This document shows positions 51,085 to 60,762 of a stretch of DNA of 64,000 nucleotides, in pieces. Under the pieces are notes generated by a model, which was given only the letters and a program-made list of their open reading frames with translations, was not told the DNA's origin and made no database searches. The stretch is from contig CP064987.1 of assembly GCA_016699835.1 (NCBI GenBank), positions 2,170,001 to 2,234,000 of the forward strand, written 5' to 3'. How positions within the stretch are numbered: position 1 is the first letter of the stretch; each line of letters opens with the position of its first letter. Position numbers and translations under genes: made by a program. This DNA comes from Phycisphaerales bacterium (GTDB taxonomy: Bacteria; Planctomycetota; Phycisphaerae; Phycisphaerales; UBA1924).

Positions 51085-52429
51085 ATGCTTCGCGTGACGC
51101 TAGCCCAGGCCGAGCCGGGAATGGAGTTGGCGATGCCGGTGTACCACCCGCATCGGACCAGCGTGGTGCTGCTGCGCGGGGGCACGGCTGGACGAGCACA
51201 CGCTGAAGCGGCTGCGCGAAATGCCCGTGGGGGAGTTGTGGATCCAGTTTCCGCCGCTGGACCACCTGCGACGGATGATCTCGCCGGAACTTCTGGTGTC
51301 GTGCGGCGAGATGACCCGGCGGGTGGCCGCGACGATCGACCAGTTGGCGGAGAAGCCGCACGCGCACCTGGATTACTACACGGTGCGTCAGGCGGTGGTG
51401 CTGGTGATCGAGGCGCTGGCGGGAAGCCCGCTCTCCGGTCAGTTCATGACGGATCTGGCGATGAGCCGGGCGCCGGCCGTTCGTCACGCGTGCAACGTGT
51501 GCCTGACGAGCGTGCTGATGGGTTTGAAACTGGATTTCCATCTGGTGCACGAGCGGGCGCGCCTGGGCGGAGCGCAGGCGAAGGACGTGACGCCGCTGGG
51601 TGTGGGCGCGATGCTGCACGACATCGGGATGACACAACTCGACACGGCGACGCTCGCTCGATGGGACGAGCACGGCGACGAGCGCGACGAGGCGTGGCGC
51701 CGGCACGTGCAGGTCGGGTTCGAGATGGTGCAGGGTGATTTCGACCCCGCGTCGGCGGGAGTCGTGCTGCACCACCACCAGGGCTTCGACGGGAGCGGGT
51801 TCCCCTCGCGGACGGAGTTCTCGGGCGAGGTGCACACGCCCGAGGGTTCGGAGATCCACGTTTTCGCACGGATCTGCGCGGCGGCGGATATGCTCGATCG
51901 ACTTCGGTTCCCGGAGTATGGCATGGGCCCGGCGGCGCACGTGTCGCCGCGGATGTCCAAGGTGGGGGCGCTCGCGCGGATGCTGCGTTCGTCCTTGCGG
52001 GATCGATTCGATCCGTACGTGCTGATGGCGCTGGTGAACGTGTCGCCGCCGTTCTCGCCGGGGATGGTGGTGATGGTGGAGTCGCGCGGAAAGAAGGAGC
52101 GTCGGCGCGGGGTGGTGACGAACTGGTCGGTGGAGTCGCCGTGCCGCCCGAGTGTGGCGATTCTGGGCGGGGCGGATGGATCTTCGTGGTGGGACGACGA
52201 GAAGGCCGAGGTCGTGGAACTGTCGAAGACACCAGAGTTATCGATCGTGGAGGCGGAAGGGTTCGACGTGAGAGGGGATCTCTTCGAGCCGATCGAGGCC
52301 GGGGAGTTTGATATCGTGCGAGCGGCCCGGCAGATGATGAACGCCGCGCCGGAGATAACGCCGTCGGACGAGACGGCCGTGGACAAGCCATCGGGCGAGA
52401 AGCCGGGAGACTCGCGCGAGGCGGCGTGA
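51085..52429 (+). pseudogene. HD-GYP domain protein, interrupted by a +1 frameshift near 51180
   Basis: HD-GYP proteins hydrolyse cyclic di-GMP. The N-terminal DUF3391-like segment MLRVTLAQAEPGMELAMPVY starts at ATG 51085 in one frame; after LLRG the rest (LDEHTLKRLREMPVGELWIQ onward) continues one base later. Removing one G from the five-G run at 51178-51182 restores a continuous protein of about 447 residues. The catalytic part is intact: HDIGMTQLD and HHHQGFDGSGFP, the expected HD and GYP(GFP) motifs. Downstream of the shift an ATG at 51221 could start a shortened 402-residue protein. Causes could be sequencing error in the homopolymer, a recent mutation, or slippage-based control. Confidence 0.8.
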
Positions 52430-52467
52430 GCGCAGGACAAGTTCGTCGCGTCGAGATGCTGGAGCGA

Positions 52468-54216
52468 TTACTTCGCCGGTGGTGTCGTGGCGCTTGGTGA
52501 GGGCGTCGCGGCGGCTGGAGTTGAGGCGGGGCTGGACTCAACGGGGGGTTGGCCCGCCGGTGATTGGCCGGCGGGAGTTTGTCCTGGTGGACGGCGTCGG
52601 CCTTGTGGACGATCGCCGTTCGTGCCTGGGCCACCCGCGGACTTCGGCGTGCCGTCCTCGCCGAGGGTGTAGCCGGCGAGTTCGAGTTGGGCGGTCTTCC
52701 AGGATTCCTTGAGAATATCTTCGGGGCCTGGCTCGCGGATGAGCACGGCATCGGAGGTCGAGAGGCCGGCGAGGATCTCGGCGTGGGTGTCGGATCGCCG
52801 TCCGAGTTTGATCGGTTGCCGTGCGAACTTGACGCCCTTGCGGAGATAGACGAAGCGGACAGCACCCTCCTGGAAGATGGCCTGCACGGGTATGGTGAGC
52901 GCGTTCTCGACCGAGCCGAGGATGATGTTGGCCTCGGCGCGCATGGAGGGCTTGAGTTGCTGGCCCTGGTCGGCGGTGTCGAGGGCGATCTTGACGGTGT
53001 AGTCTCGTCGGTTGGGGTCGCGCCAGCCGCCGGTCTCGGCGAGGACGCCGATGGACTCGACGGTGCCGCTGAACTGGCGGCCGGCGAGGGCATCGATGCG
53101 GACGCGGGCGGGCATGCCTTGGCGGATGCGGCCGGAGACGGCCTCGGGGACTCTGATGGCGGCGATCATGTCGGAAGTGTCGGGGAGGATGATGAGCAGT
53201 TCGTTGGGGGCGACCTGCTGCCCGACCTGGAGCGGGCCTTCGGACTGGCCCCAGCGGTTGTTGGAGTTGAGGCTGGTCTGAAAGACGACGAGGCCCTCGC
53301 GCGGGGCGCGGATGGTGGCGGCGTCGAACTGCTGCTGGGCCTTGGCGAGGCGCTCCTGGCGCAGGCGGAGTTGCTCGGTGCGATTCTTGCGGGTGGCCTC
53401 GCGATTCGTGAGTTGGCTTGTGTTGCGCAGGCGGACGCGCTCGAGTTCGTCGATGGCGTTGTCCACGGCGGACTGCTTGGTCTTGAGTTCGCGCGGGTAC
53501 TCGTACTGCTCGAAGACCAGGGCCTGGAGGTTGGACGTCTTGAAGTTGGAGATGGCCTCGATGTATTCCACCTCGTCGCGGTCGACCTCGTCTTTGCTCA
53601 CGAAGCCCTCGTCGAGAAGGAGTTGGCTACGCGAGAACTTGTCGGCGAGGCGGTCGACCTCGATCGAGGCGCGGTTGATCGCGAGGGTGTTCTGCTGGCG
53701 CTTGACGGAGACCTCGCCCTCGAGCCACTGGTTGAGGGCGAGTTGGGCGAGTTCGATCTCGAGTTGGGCCTTGCGGTCGCTGGACTCGTTGTCGTTGACC
53801 TGGATCTCGTACTCGCTCTCGGCGTCGACGAGGTCGGCCTTGGCGCTCTCGACCTGCTCCTTCGCGGTGTCGATCTCGCGCTGGATCTCGTCGGTGGCGA
53901 GTTGGATGAGGAGATCGCCGGCCTTGACGCGGGTGCCCTCGGCGACGATGGACATGATCTGGGCGCCACGCTCGAGGGGATTGCGCACCTCGACTTTGTT
54001 CCTTGAGTCGAGTTCGCCCACGGCGGTTGTGACGATGTCGAACGAGTCCATCGCGGGGGCCACGCTGTCGGTAGCGGAGGTTGAGGCGGCCTTGCCGGGG
54101 CGGAAGACCAGAAACGCGATCGCGGCGGCGGCGAGGAGCGCGAGGACAATGAGGATCGTGACCCACGCGAACGCGCGCGCGGTCGGGCGTCGGGCTTTGG
54201 TCTTCTGGCTGGGCAT
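52468..54216 (-). CDS. HlyD/MacA-type membrane fusion (periplasmic adaptor) protein
   Basis: 582 residues from ATG 54216 (GGAG six bases upstream). One membrane segment (WVTILIVLALLAAAAIAFLVF) is followed by a lipoyl half-motif (VEVRNPLERGAQIMSIVAEG), a long coiled coil of about 180 residues, the second lipoyl half (ATIRAPREGLVVFQ), and beta-barrel domains ending with ENALTIPVQAIFQEGAVRFV. A Pro/Thr/Ser-rich tail closes it. Such adaptors bridge an inner-membrane ABC or RND pump to an outer-membrane channel. No pump gene is next to it; a DevC-like permease is at 61930-63093 on the same strand, too far for one transcript. It converges with the HD-GYP gene. Confidence 0.88.
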   Translation of the reverse strand: MPSQKTKARRPTARAFAWVTILIVLALLAAAAIAFLVFRPGKAASTSATDSVAPAMDSFDIVTTAVGELDSRNKVEVRNPLERGAQIMSIVAEGTRVKAGDLLIQLATDEIQREIDTAKEQVESAKADLVDAESEYEIQVNDNESSDRKAQLEIELAQLALNQWLEGEVSVKRQQNTLAINRASIEVDRLADKFSRSQLLLDEGFVSKDEVDRDEVEYIEAISNFKTSNLQALVFEQYEYPRELKTKQSAVDNAIDELERVRLRNTSQLTNREATRKNRTEQLRLRQERLAKAQQQFDAATIRAPREGLVVFQTSLNSNNRWGQSEGPLQVGQQVAPNELLIILPDTSDMIAAIRVPEAVSGRIRQGMPARVRIDALAGRQFSGTVESIGVLAETGGWRDPNRRDYTVKIALDTADQGQQLKPSMRAEANIILGSVENALTIPVQAIFQEGAVRFVYLRKGVKFARQPIKLGRRSDTHAEILAGLSTSDAVLIREPGPEDILKESWKTAQLELAGYTLGEDGTPKSAGGPGTNGDRPQGRRRPPGQTPAGQSPAGQPPVESSPASTPAAATPSPSATTPPAK

Positions 54217-54329
54217 GGCGTGCTCCATACACGTAGGATCGCGTCGCGGGTCCATATGTTCCTTGGACGCCAGAGGATAGGTTCGGGTGACGGATGGGTG
54301 TGCAACACGCAGGAAACCAGCGAGGCGGG

Positions 54330-55019
54330 ATGTTGCTGGCGGTGGCGTCGGCGAAGGAATATGCCGCGCTCGCGAGGGGGCTGGGGATTTCCGTGGATGT
54401 GCCGGGTGTGTGGGAGCGCGTGGATACGCGCGCGGGTGTGTCGCTGGTGTTCACGGGCGTTTCGAAATCGAACGCGGCGGCGGGCGTGGCGCGCGTGCTC
54501 GATCCGACACGGGATGGATTGGTGTTGAGTGTGGGGATCGCCGGGGCGCTGCCCGGGGAAAACGCGATGTCGATCGGTGAGATGGTGGTCGCCACGTCGT
54601 GCGTGTTCTCGGACGAGGGGCTGGTCTCGTCGGCGGGATTCCAGGATTGCGCAGCGATGGGGTTTCCGCTGGGCGACTTCGAGGGGTCTGCGGTGCCGGT
54701 AGATGTAGATAGTGCGCGTCGATTGAGCACGGCACTCGGTGCGCGGCTTGGAGCGATCGCGACGGTCTCCACGTGTTCTGGGACCGACGAGGGCGCGCGG
54801 GAAGTTGTTGGGCGGACGGGGGCGATCGCGGAGGCGATGGAGGGGGCGGCGTGTGCGCTGGTGGCGCAGCGATTGGGCGTGGCGGCGGGTGAGGTGCGCG
54901 TGATCAGTAACACGACGGGGGAGCGATCGCGGCAGATATGGGACGTGGGGCGTGCGTTCCGCGAGTTGGAGCGGGTGGGGCGGGTGCTTGGTGGTCTGTT
55001 TTCGGAAGGGTCGATGTAG
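54330..55019 (+). CDS. mqnB: Futalosine hydrolase
   Basis: Second enzyme of the futalosine route to menaquinone, splitting futalosine into dehypoxanthine futalosine and hypoxanthine. The 229-residue protein is a nucleoside-phosphorylase-fold enzyme with LSVGIAGALPG, the MEGAACALVAQRLG active-site block with the catalytic glutamate, and EVRVISNTTGER. The ATG at 54330 puts the first beta strand (MLLAVASAKEYAAL) at the N-terminus as in other MqnB proteins; an in-frame ATG at 54294 adds 12 unrelated residues. MTA/SAH nucleosidase is the alternative but fits less well. No other mqn gene is in the window. Confidence 0.85.
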   Translation: MLLAVASAKEYAALARGLGISVDVPGVWERVDTRAGVSLVFTGVSKSNAAAGVARVLDPTRDGLVLSVGIAGALPGENAMSIGEMVVATSCVFSDEGLVSSAGFQDCAAMGFPLGDFEGSAVPVDVDSARRLSTALGARLGAIATVSTCSGTDEGAREVVGRTGAIAEAMEGAACALVAQRLGVAAGEVRVISNTTGERSRQIWDVGRAFRELERVGRVLGGLFSEGSM

Positions 55020-55183
55020 AGAAGGTGTGCGGGTTGTGCGGGGGGGGTGGGCCGCACGTTCTGGGGGATTGTGGCTGTGGCTGTCGTGTGAGCAGGAGGT
55101 GAAGGCGCGGTCCTGAAACGTCGATTCTCCGTTGCGGCTCGGCGTCTGCCGGGTATATCGCGTGATCACGGAGATTGGACGCC

Positions 55184-56569
55184 ATGGGGATCGAGGTCTT
55201 TCGACGACTGACGCGGCTTGGGAAACGTGCCGGCGACGTCAGCGCGGTCGTGGGCTCGACGGTCACCGAGACATTGGGCGTGAAGGCGGCGCTCGGCGTT
55301 CCGATCGGGATCGACTTTGGCGTCGGCTCGCTCAAAATCCTGCAGATCGGTGGAACGGACACGCTGTCGCTGGTGGCGGCGGCGAGTCTGGAGACGCCTC
55401 CCGAGTTGATCTCGGATCACGCGCAGCGTCTGCAGTTCCAGATCGAGGCCCTCCCGCGACTGATCCGCAAGGGCGGTTTCCGCGGTCGTCGGGCGTCGTG
55501 CGCGATTCCGGGATGGCAGACGATGTGCCGGCAGTTCCAGTTTCCCAAGACCGATGGGATTCCGGTCTCGGATCTGGTGGCGGGCGCGTTGTCGCAGCAG
55601 TTGAACGTGCCGGCGGATGCGCTGGCGTTCCGGCATATCGAGGTGCGTTCGCCGCAGTTGGCGTCGAATCGGGCGGAGGTGATCTGCATTGCGACGGCGC
55701 GGGATCTCGTCGAGCGACTGATGCGGGCGCTGCAGGACTCGAAGTTGCAGCCGGTGGGAATCCACAGCGAGTTCTCGGCGATCCTGCGGGCGTTCGACTA
55801 TGTGAATCGGCGTGCCGACGACGGCGATCGGGCGACGCTGTACCTGGACATCGGGGCGGGCGTGACGAAGGCGCTGATCGGGCACGGTCGCGACCTGGTC
55901 TTTGCCCGTGTGATTGATTTCGGTGGGCGGCGGATGGACGAGCACATCGCAAGGCAACTCAAGGTCGAGATGGACGACGCGCACGAGCAGCGGATCGCGC
56001 TGGACGAGCAGATGTCGCTGGCGCATGTGAATGGGGCCGTGGCGGCGAAGGCGGCGGCGAGCGCGGCCTCGGCTCCGGGCGCTGCGGCGTCCGAGCCGGC
56101 GAAGAGCGCGACCGTGCGTGCGAAGATCGGGCACGATGGCCAAAAGATCGACGAGTCGGACGAGGAGACGCTGGTGGCGGAGATGGAGGAGCGGCGGACG
56201 GGGATGCCTCACCCGCACTTCAGCGAGGACATGCGGATCTCGGACTCGAAGGAGTTTGTGCCGCCCAAGGCGGATTTGACGGAAATGCTGGAGGTGTTCA
56301 CGGACGAGTTGCAGATGTGCCTTCGGCATTATGCGACGCAGTACCCCGGAAAGCGTGTCGAACGCGCGGTCTTTGTAGGGGGTGAGGCGCGTGGACGTGG
56401 GTTGTGTGCGCATATTGCGCGGGCATTGAAGATCCCCGCGCAGATGGCCGACCCGATGGCACGGGTCGGTCGGAATGGGCAGGAGCCTGTTCTGGGTGTG
56501 GACCTGAGACTGGCCCAGCCGGGCTGGGCGTTGGCGCTGGGGTTGTGCCTCAGTCCGACGGATCTGTAG
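55184..56569 (+). CDS. pilM: Type IV pilus assembly protein PilM (with internal linker insertion)
   Basis: Actin-like ATPase of the pilus alignment complex. Motifs: GIDFGVGSLKILQIGG (phosphate 1), RASCAIPGWQTMCRQFQFPK, ATLYLDIGAGVTKALIGHGR (phosphate 2), AVFVGGEARGRGLCAHIARA (adenosine). Length 461, about 110 more than usual, because an Ala-rich then acidic segment is inserted around 56020-56270. ATG 55184 has GGAG ten bases upstream; the frame also contains a TTG nine bases earlier. First gene of a five-gene run, all on the plus strand with short gaps. A second PilM domain is encoded at 13653. Confidence 0.92.
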   Translation: MGIEVFRRLTRLGKRAGDVSAVVGSTVTETLGVKAALGVPIGIDFGVGSLKILQIGGTDTLSLVAAASLETPPELISDHAQRLQFQIEALPRLIRKGGFRGRRASCAIPGWQTMCRQFQFPKTDGIPVSDLVAGALSQQLNVPADALAFRHIEVRSPQLASNRAEVICIATARDLVERLMRALQDSKLQPVGIHSEFSAILRAFDYVNRRADDGDRATLYLDIGAGVTKALIGHGRDLVFARVIDFGGRRMDEHIARQLKVEMDDAHEQRIALDEQMSLAHVNGAVAAKAAASAASAPGAAASEPAKSATVRAKIGHDGQKIDESDEETLVAEMEERRTGMPHPHFSEDMRISDSKEFVPPKADLTEMLEVFTDELQMCLRHYATQYPGKRVERAVFVGGEARGRGLCAHIARALKIPAQMADPMARVGRNGQEPVLGVDLRLAQPGWALALGLCLSPTDL

Positions 56570-56615
56570 GGATTGTGAGGGCTTTGCGGGCGGTTGCCCG
56601 TGGATGGAGCGTGCG

Positions 56616-57482
56616 ATGGGACTTTCGTTCAGCAAGTCGGCGAGCGCCACGAGCACGGGAGCGAGTTTCCTCCCCGAGGATTATGTCGCACGTCGGACAG
56701 AGTTCCGGGCGAACGTGCTGATGCTGTCGCTCTATGCGGTGGTGCTCGCGGGGATCGTGGGCGCGTTCTTTGTCGCCGAGTCGCGGTGGCGTCTCCTCAA
56801 GAGCCGGCAGATGCAGGTGGACGAGGCGTACCAGATCGAAGCGAAGAAGATCGAGCAGATCCAGATTCTCGAGGATCAGCGCGCCAAGATGATGGACAAG
56901 GCGGAGGTGACGGCGGCCCTGGTGGAGCGAATCCCGCGCTGGGCGCTCATGGGCGAGTTGACGCTGCGTATGCCGTCGAGCATGAAGTTGGAGACGGTGA
57001 CACTGAAGGGGAAGCGGATCGAGGCGGTGATGCCGCCGCCGAATGCCCCGGCGGTGCGGTCGCTCTCGGGGACGAACGTGAAGCCCGGGCAGGACACGGT
57101 GGCGCCGAAGGTGACGCCGCCGAAGTACGAGTACTCGCTGCTGGTGGGGGGCGTGGCGGAGACGAACACGGACGTGGCGGATTATCTGCTGTCGTTGCGT
57201 ATGTCCCCCGTGCTCCAGGACGTGGACCTGTCGTACATCAAGGAGCAGAAGGAGAAGGAAGTGATGCTCCGGCGGTTCGAGGTCTCGGCGATCCTTCGGT
57301 CGGACGTGGACACGCAGGCGTTGTCGGACTCGCTCCAGGAACTGGTGGCGGCGAAGGACAAGGCTCGCGAGGAGCAGGCGAAGAACGCCCTCAAGGAGTC
57401 CACGACGACAGCGAAGGGAACGAAGGACGGCGCGAGGGCGAAGCCCACGGCATCGGCGACGACTGGACCGACGGCGGAGTAA
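56616..57482 (+). CDS. pilN: Type IV pilus assembly protein PilN-like
   Basis: Single-pass inner-membrane protein that binds PilM by its cytoplasmic tail and PilO in the periplasm. 288 residues from ATG 56616 (GGAG six bases upstream). N-terminal F-L-P-E-D-Y motif (ASFLPEDYVARRTEFRANVL) resembles the I-N-L-L-P/x-Y sequence bound by PilM; then a membrane helix (MLSLYAVVLAGIVGAFFVA), a coiled coil, and a ferredoxin-like domain (LTLRMPSSMKLETVTLKG ... YSLLVGGVAETNTDVADYLL). A charged Lys/Ala/Thr-rich tail ends the chain. It lies 46 bases after pilM. Confidence 0.87.
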   Translation: MGLSFSKSASATSTGASFLPEDYVARRTEFRANVLMLSLYAVVLAGIVGAFFVAESRWRLLKSRQMQVDEAYQIEAKKIEQIQILEDQRAKMMDKAEVTAALVERIPRWALMGELTLRMPSSMKLETVTLKGKRIEAVMPPPNAPAVRSLSGTNVKPGQDTVAPKVTPPKYEYSLLVGGVAETNTDVADYLLSLRMSPVLQDVDLSYIKEQKEKEVMLRRFEVSAILRSDVDTQALSDSLQELVAAKDKAREEQAKNALKESTTTAKGTKDGARAKPTASATTGPTAE

Positions 57483-57518
57483 GCACGGCACACCCCTTTG
57501 GAGCGCTTGGAGCAAGGC

Positions 57519-58085
57519 ATGAATATCACCGTACGAGTGTTGACGATGGGCGGGGTGGTGCTGGGGATGCTGCTGGCCAGTTACATGCTGGTCTTCGCGC
57601 CCGTGGCGAAGCAGATCAAGACGACCCGCGAAGAGGTCGAGCACCGCGAGAAGTTGCTGGAGACGCTGCGCCAGGAGGTCGCGAAGAACGCCGACCTCGA
57701 GCAGGCCAACGAGGAGATCCAGCAGAGCGTGCAGTTGATCGAGGCTCGCCTGCCCAGCGATCGCGAGATGGCGGAGGTGATCCGCCAGGTGAGCGACACG
57801 GCGGTGCAGGCGGGGCTGAACTCGCCCTCGATCAAGACGAACAAGCCCCTGCAGGCGGCGCTCTACAAGGAGCAGCCCCTGGAGGTGGAGGTGATGGGTG
57901 ATTTCCGCGGGATCCTGACGTTCCTGATCTCGCTCGAGAAGTTGCCCCGGATCATGCGGATCCCCGACATGAAGATCGTGGCGCAGACGAAGGACGAGGA
58001 GCAACTCAAGGTGCAGTTCACCCTGAGCGTGTACTACCAGGAGCGGAAAGCAGCGACGACGGCGTCGGCGGGAGGTGCGCAGTGA
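57519..58085 (+). CDS. pilO: Type IV pilus assembly protein PilO-like
   Basis: 188 residues from ATG 57519 (GGAG six bases upstream). A membrane helix (VLTMGGVVLGMLLASYMLVF) is followed by a clear coiled coil (KTTREEVEHREKLLETLRQE ... EEIQQSVQLIEARLPSD) and a small alpha/beta domain (LEVEVMGDFRGILTFLISLE), the usual PilO plan in which it pairs with PilN. Its stop overlaps the next start by four bases (GTGA). Confidence 0.88.
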   Translation: MNITVRVLTMGGVVLGMLLASYMLVFAPVAKQIKTTREEVEHREKLLETLRQEVAKNADLEQANEEIQQSVQLIEARLPSDREMAEVIRQVSDTAVQAGLNSPSIKTNKPLQAALYKEQPLEVEVMGDFRGILTFLISLEKLPRIMRIPDMKIVAQTKDEEQLKVQFTLSVYYQERKAATTASAGGAQ

Positions 58086-58747
58086 GCAATATTCAGGACC
58101 AACTTCCGGGGGAGAACGCGGCGGCGAGGCCGGCGCTCCCGGGGATGTTCGATCTGGACAACGGGAAGAAGAAGCGGATGCGCGGGCCGTCGCAGTTGGT
58201 GATGCTGCTGATCGTGGGCGGCGTGAGCGCGGCGGCGCTGATGGCGATGCGCCAGTTGGGCCTTCGCTCGGGGATGAACGTCGCCGGGGCGAACGAGGCG
58301 CTGGGCCTGAAGATGGTGAGCGTCGACAGCGAGAAGGCGAAGACGTATCAGCGGATCATGGAGGATCTGTATCGCGTGCAAAAGCCGCTGGATGTGGCGT
58401 TGGGCGAGTTTGTGAAGAGTCCGTTTGTGCTGACGCCTGCCGTGGGGGCGATCGCGACGGAGGACCCGACGAAGACGGACTTCACCACGATTCTCGCCGA
58501 GCGTGAGAAGGCGGCGAAAATGGCGAGGGTCCAGGCGGAACTCGCGAAGTTGGTGGTGCAGAGCGTGCTGGGCGGTCGATCGCCCGTGGCTCGCATCAAC
58601 GGTGAGACGGTTCGCGTCGGTGACACGGTTGGCGAGATCTTCACGGTCGTCTCCATCGAGGGGCTGACGGTGAAGGTCGAGACCGAGGGGAAGGAATACG
58701 AGCTCAAGTTCGACCAGATCAACGGGTCTGGCACGAAGAAGAAGTGA
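58082..58747 (+). CDS. Membrane-anchored PilP-like protein
   Basis: 221 residues from a GTG overlapping the pilO stop. A Pro/Gly-rich cytoplasmic start, one membrane helix (SQLVMLLIVGGVSAAALMAM), a helical region and a C-terminal beta domain: LGGRSPVARINGETVRVGDT VGE-type strands followed by FTVVSIEGLTVKVETEGKEY. This small beta domain resembles PilP/GspC homology regions that contact the outer-membrane secretin. PilP is normally a lipoprotein; here it is anchored by a helix instead, as in GspC. Place in the operon supports the assignment. Confidence 0.72.
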   Translation: MSNIQDQLPGENAAARPALPGMFDLDNGKKKRMRGPSQLVMLLIVGGVSAAALMAMRQLGLRSGMNVAGANEALGLKMVSVDSEKAKTYQRIMEDLYRVQKPLDVALGEFVKSPFVLTPAVGAIATEDPTKTDFTTILAEREKAAKMARVQAELAKLVVQSVLGGRSPVARINGETVRVGDTVGEIFTVVSIEGLTVKVETEGKEYELKFDQINGSGTKKK

Positions 58748-58785
58748 GTTCTCGCGTGTGCTGGTGTGGATGAGGAGAGGGCTTC

Positions 58786-60762
58786 GTGGCGAAGTACAAC
58801 ATCGACGACATCCTGAATGAGTTGGGCGTCGGTGAGAACAAGCCGACGGAGGACCCGAAGAAGGCGAAGGGGAAGCGCGAGGACGAGAAGGAGCCGCAGG
58901 AGTTCTCGCCGCTTCCCTCGATGCCGGCGAACCAGCGTGGGTACGGACAGCCGGTGCGTGAGAACGAGTTGGCGCGTCGGCCCCACACGCCGAACACGCC
59001 GACGCTCGGGCCCGCGATCCGGGACATTTATCAGCCGGCGGAGACCGAGCAGGCCTCGCAGGAGTTGGGGCAGTTGCTGCTCGCGAAAGGGGCGGTGACG
59101 GCGGACCGGCTGAGCGTGGCGCAGGGCGTGATCCGGGCGTCTCCCGGCCGCCGCATGAGCGACGTGCTCGTCGAGCAGGGCGTCGATGAGGCGGCGGTGC
59201 AGGCGGCGAAGGCGGAACTCGCGGGGCTTTCGTTCGAGCGGATCGACGTCGAGAAGGGCCTCGACGGCGGATTCGATGGCGGCCTTTTGCAGAAGTTGAC
59301 GCCCGAGTTCTGCAAGAAGAACATGGTCGTGCCCCTTCGCAAGGAAGGGTCGCGCGTGATCATGGGGACGGTGGACGCGGACAACGTCTACCTGCTCGAC
59401 GAGATCAAGGCGCGTCTGGGCGAGATGCCCATCAAACTCGTGCTGGTGACGCAGTACGACGTGAAGGGCGCGCTGGAGATCGTGGGCGAGACATCCTCGA
59501 CGGAGGAGGTCGACGTCAACGAACTCCTGAGCGAGGTCGACGAGGGCGACGTCCAGATCGAGAAGAAGATGGGCGGGGAAGAGGTCGACCTCGAGCGCGA
59601 GGCCGGCGAGAGCCCCGTCATCCGCTACGTGAACTACATCATCCAGACGGCGGTGAAGGAGGGCGCGAGCGACATCCACATCGAGCCCGCGGACAAGAAG
59701 TTGCGCGTGCGGTTCCGCATCGACGGCGAGTTGTTCGAGATGATGAACCCGCCGGCGGCGATGTCGTCGGCGATCACGAGCCGCCTGAAGATCATGGCGA
59801 ACCTCGACATCTCCGAGCGGCGCATCCCGCAGGACGGTCGAATCCGCTGCACGGTCGGCGGGCGCAAACTCGATCTTCGAATGTCGACGCTCCCGAACAC
59901 GTATGGCGAGAAGGTCGTCATGCGTATTCTCGACACGAAGTCGATCAACGTGGACCTCGAGAACCTGGGGTTCGAGGACGACACGTTCACGATCTGGAAG
60001 AAGATCGTGGACTCGCCGCACGGGATTGTGCTGGTGACGGGGCCGACCGGCTCGGGAAAGACGACGACGCTGTACGCGTCGCTGCGGACGCTCGACAAGA
60101 ACTCGATGAACATCTCGACGGTCGAGGACCCGGTGGAATACCACCTCGACGGCGTGACGCAGACGCAGATGCACGAGAAGATCGGGATGACGTTCGCGAT
60201 GGCGCTCCGCGCGCTCCTGCGTCAGGACCCGGACGTGATCATGCTGGGCGAAATCCGTGACACGGAGACGGCGATGATCGCCGTGCAGGCCGCGCTCACG
60301 GGCCACCTGGTCTTGAGCACGCTGCACACCAACGACGCGCCGAGTTCGATCACGCGACTGGTGAACATCGGGCTGGAGCCGTTCCTTGTGGGCGCCGCGG
60401 TGAACGGGGTGCTGGCGCAGCGGCTGATCCGGCGGTTGTGCTCGACGTGCAAGGCGATGGACAAGCCCAGCGAGGATCTCGCCGAGTTCCTGGCGATGCA
60501 GAGTTTCGATCCCGACGAGATCTGGGTGCCCAAGGGGTGCGACAAGTGTCGCAACACGGGGTATGCCGGGCGTGTGGGTATCTATGAGTTGCTCACGGTG
60601 GACGACGGACTGCGCGACATGATCGCGCGGAACCCGAACGTCGCGGAGTTGCGCCGGATTTGCATCGAGCGCGGCATGGTGACGCTGCGTCAGGACGGGA
60701 TGCGCAAGGTCGCGCGGGGGATCACCACGATCCAGGAAGTGCTGCGCGTCACCGAGGGGTAA
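58786..60762 (+). CDS. pilB: GspE/PilB-type secretion ATPase
   Basis: Hexameric ATPase powering pilus extension or type II secretion. 658 residues from GTG 58786, with GAGGAGAGGG upstream. A charged N-terminal region and MshEN/T2SSE N-domain (LGQLLLAKGAVTADRLSVAQ) precede the core: Walker A GPTGSGKT (419-426), Asp box STVEDPVEYHL, Walker B VIMLGEIRD, His box TGHLVLSTLHTND, and the tetracysteine zinc site CSTCKAM ... CDKCRNTGY. A second N-terminal low-complexity stretch (about 20-60) is Lys/Glu/Pro-rich. It ends the pil run; the retraction ATPase PilT, platform PilC and secretin PilQ are not in the window. The last 14 bases overlap the convergent glycosyltransferase gene. Confidence 0.95.
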   Translation: MAKYNIDDILNELGVGENKPTEDPKKAKGKREDEKEPQEFSPLPSMPANQRGYGQPVRENELARRPHTPNTPTLGPAIRDIYQPAETEQASQELGQLLLAKGAVTADRLSVAQGVIRASPGRRMSDVLVEQGVDEAAVQAAKAELAGLSFERIDVEKGLDGGFDGGLLQKLTPEFCKKNMVVPLRKEGSRVIMGTVDADNVYLLDEIKARLGEMPIKLVLVTQYDVKGALEIVGETSSTEEVDVNELLSEVDEGDVQIEKKMGGEEVDLEREAGESPVIRYVNYIIQTAVKEGASDIHIEPADKKLRVRFRIDGELFEMMNPPAAMSSAITSRLKIMANLDISERRIPQDGRIRCTVGGRKLDLRMSTLPNTYGEKVVMRILDTKSINVDLENLGFEDDTFTIWKKIVDSPHGIVLVTGPTGSGKTTTLYASLRTLDKNSMNISTVEDPVEYHLDGVTQTQMHEKIGMTFAMALRALLRQDPDVIMLGEIRDTETAMIAVQAALTGHLVLSTLHTNDAPSSITRLVNIGLEPFLVGAAVNGVLAQRLIRRLCSTCKAMDKPSEDLAEFLAMQSFDPDEIWVPKGCDKCRNTGYAGRVGIYELLTVDDGLRDMIARNPNVAELRRICIERGMVTLRQDGMRKVARGITTIQEVLRVTEG

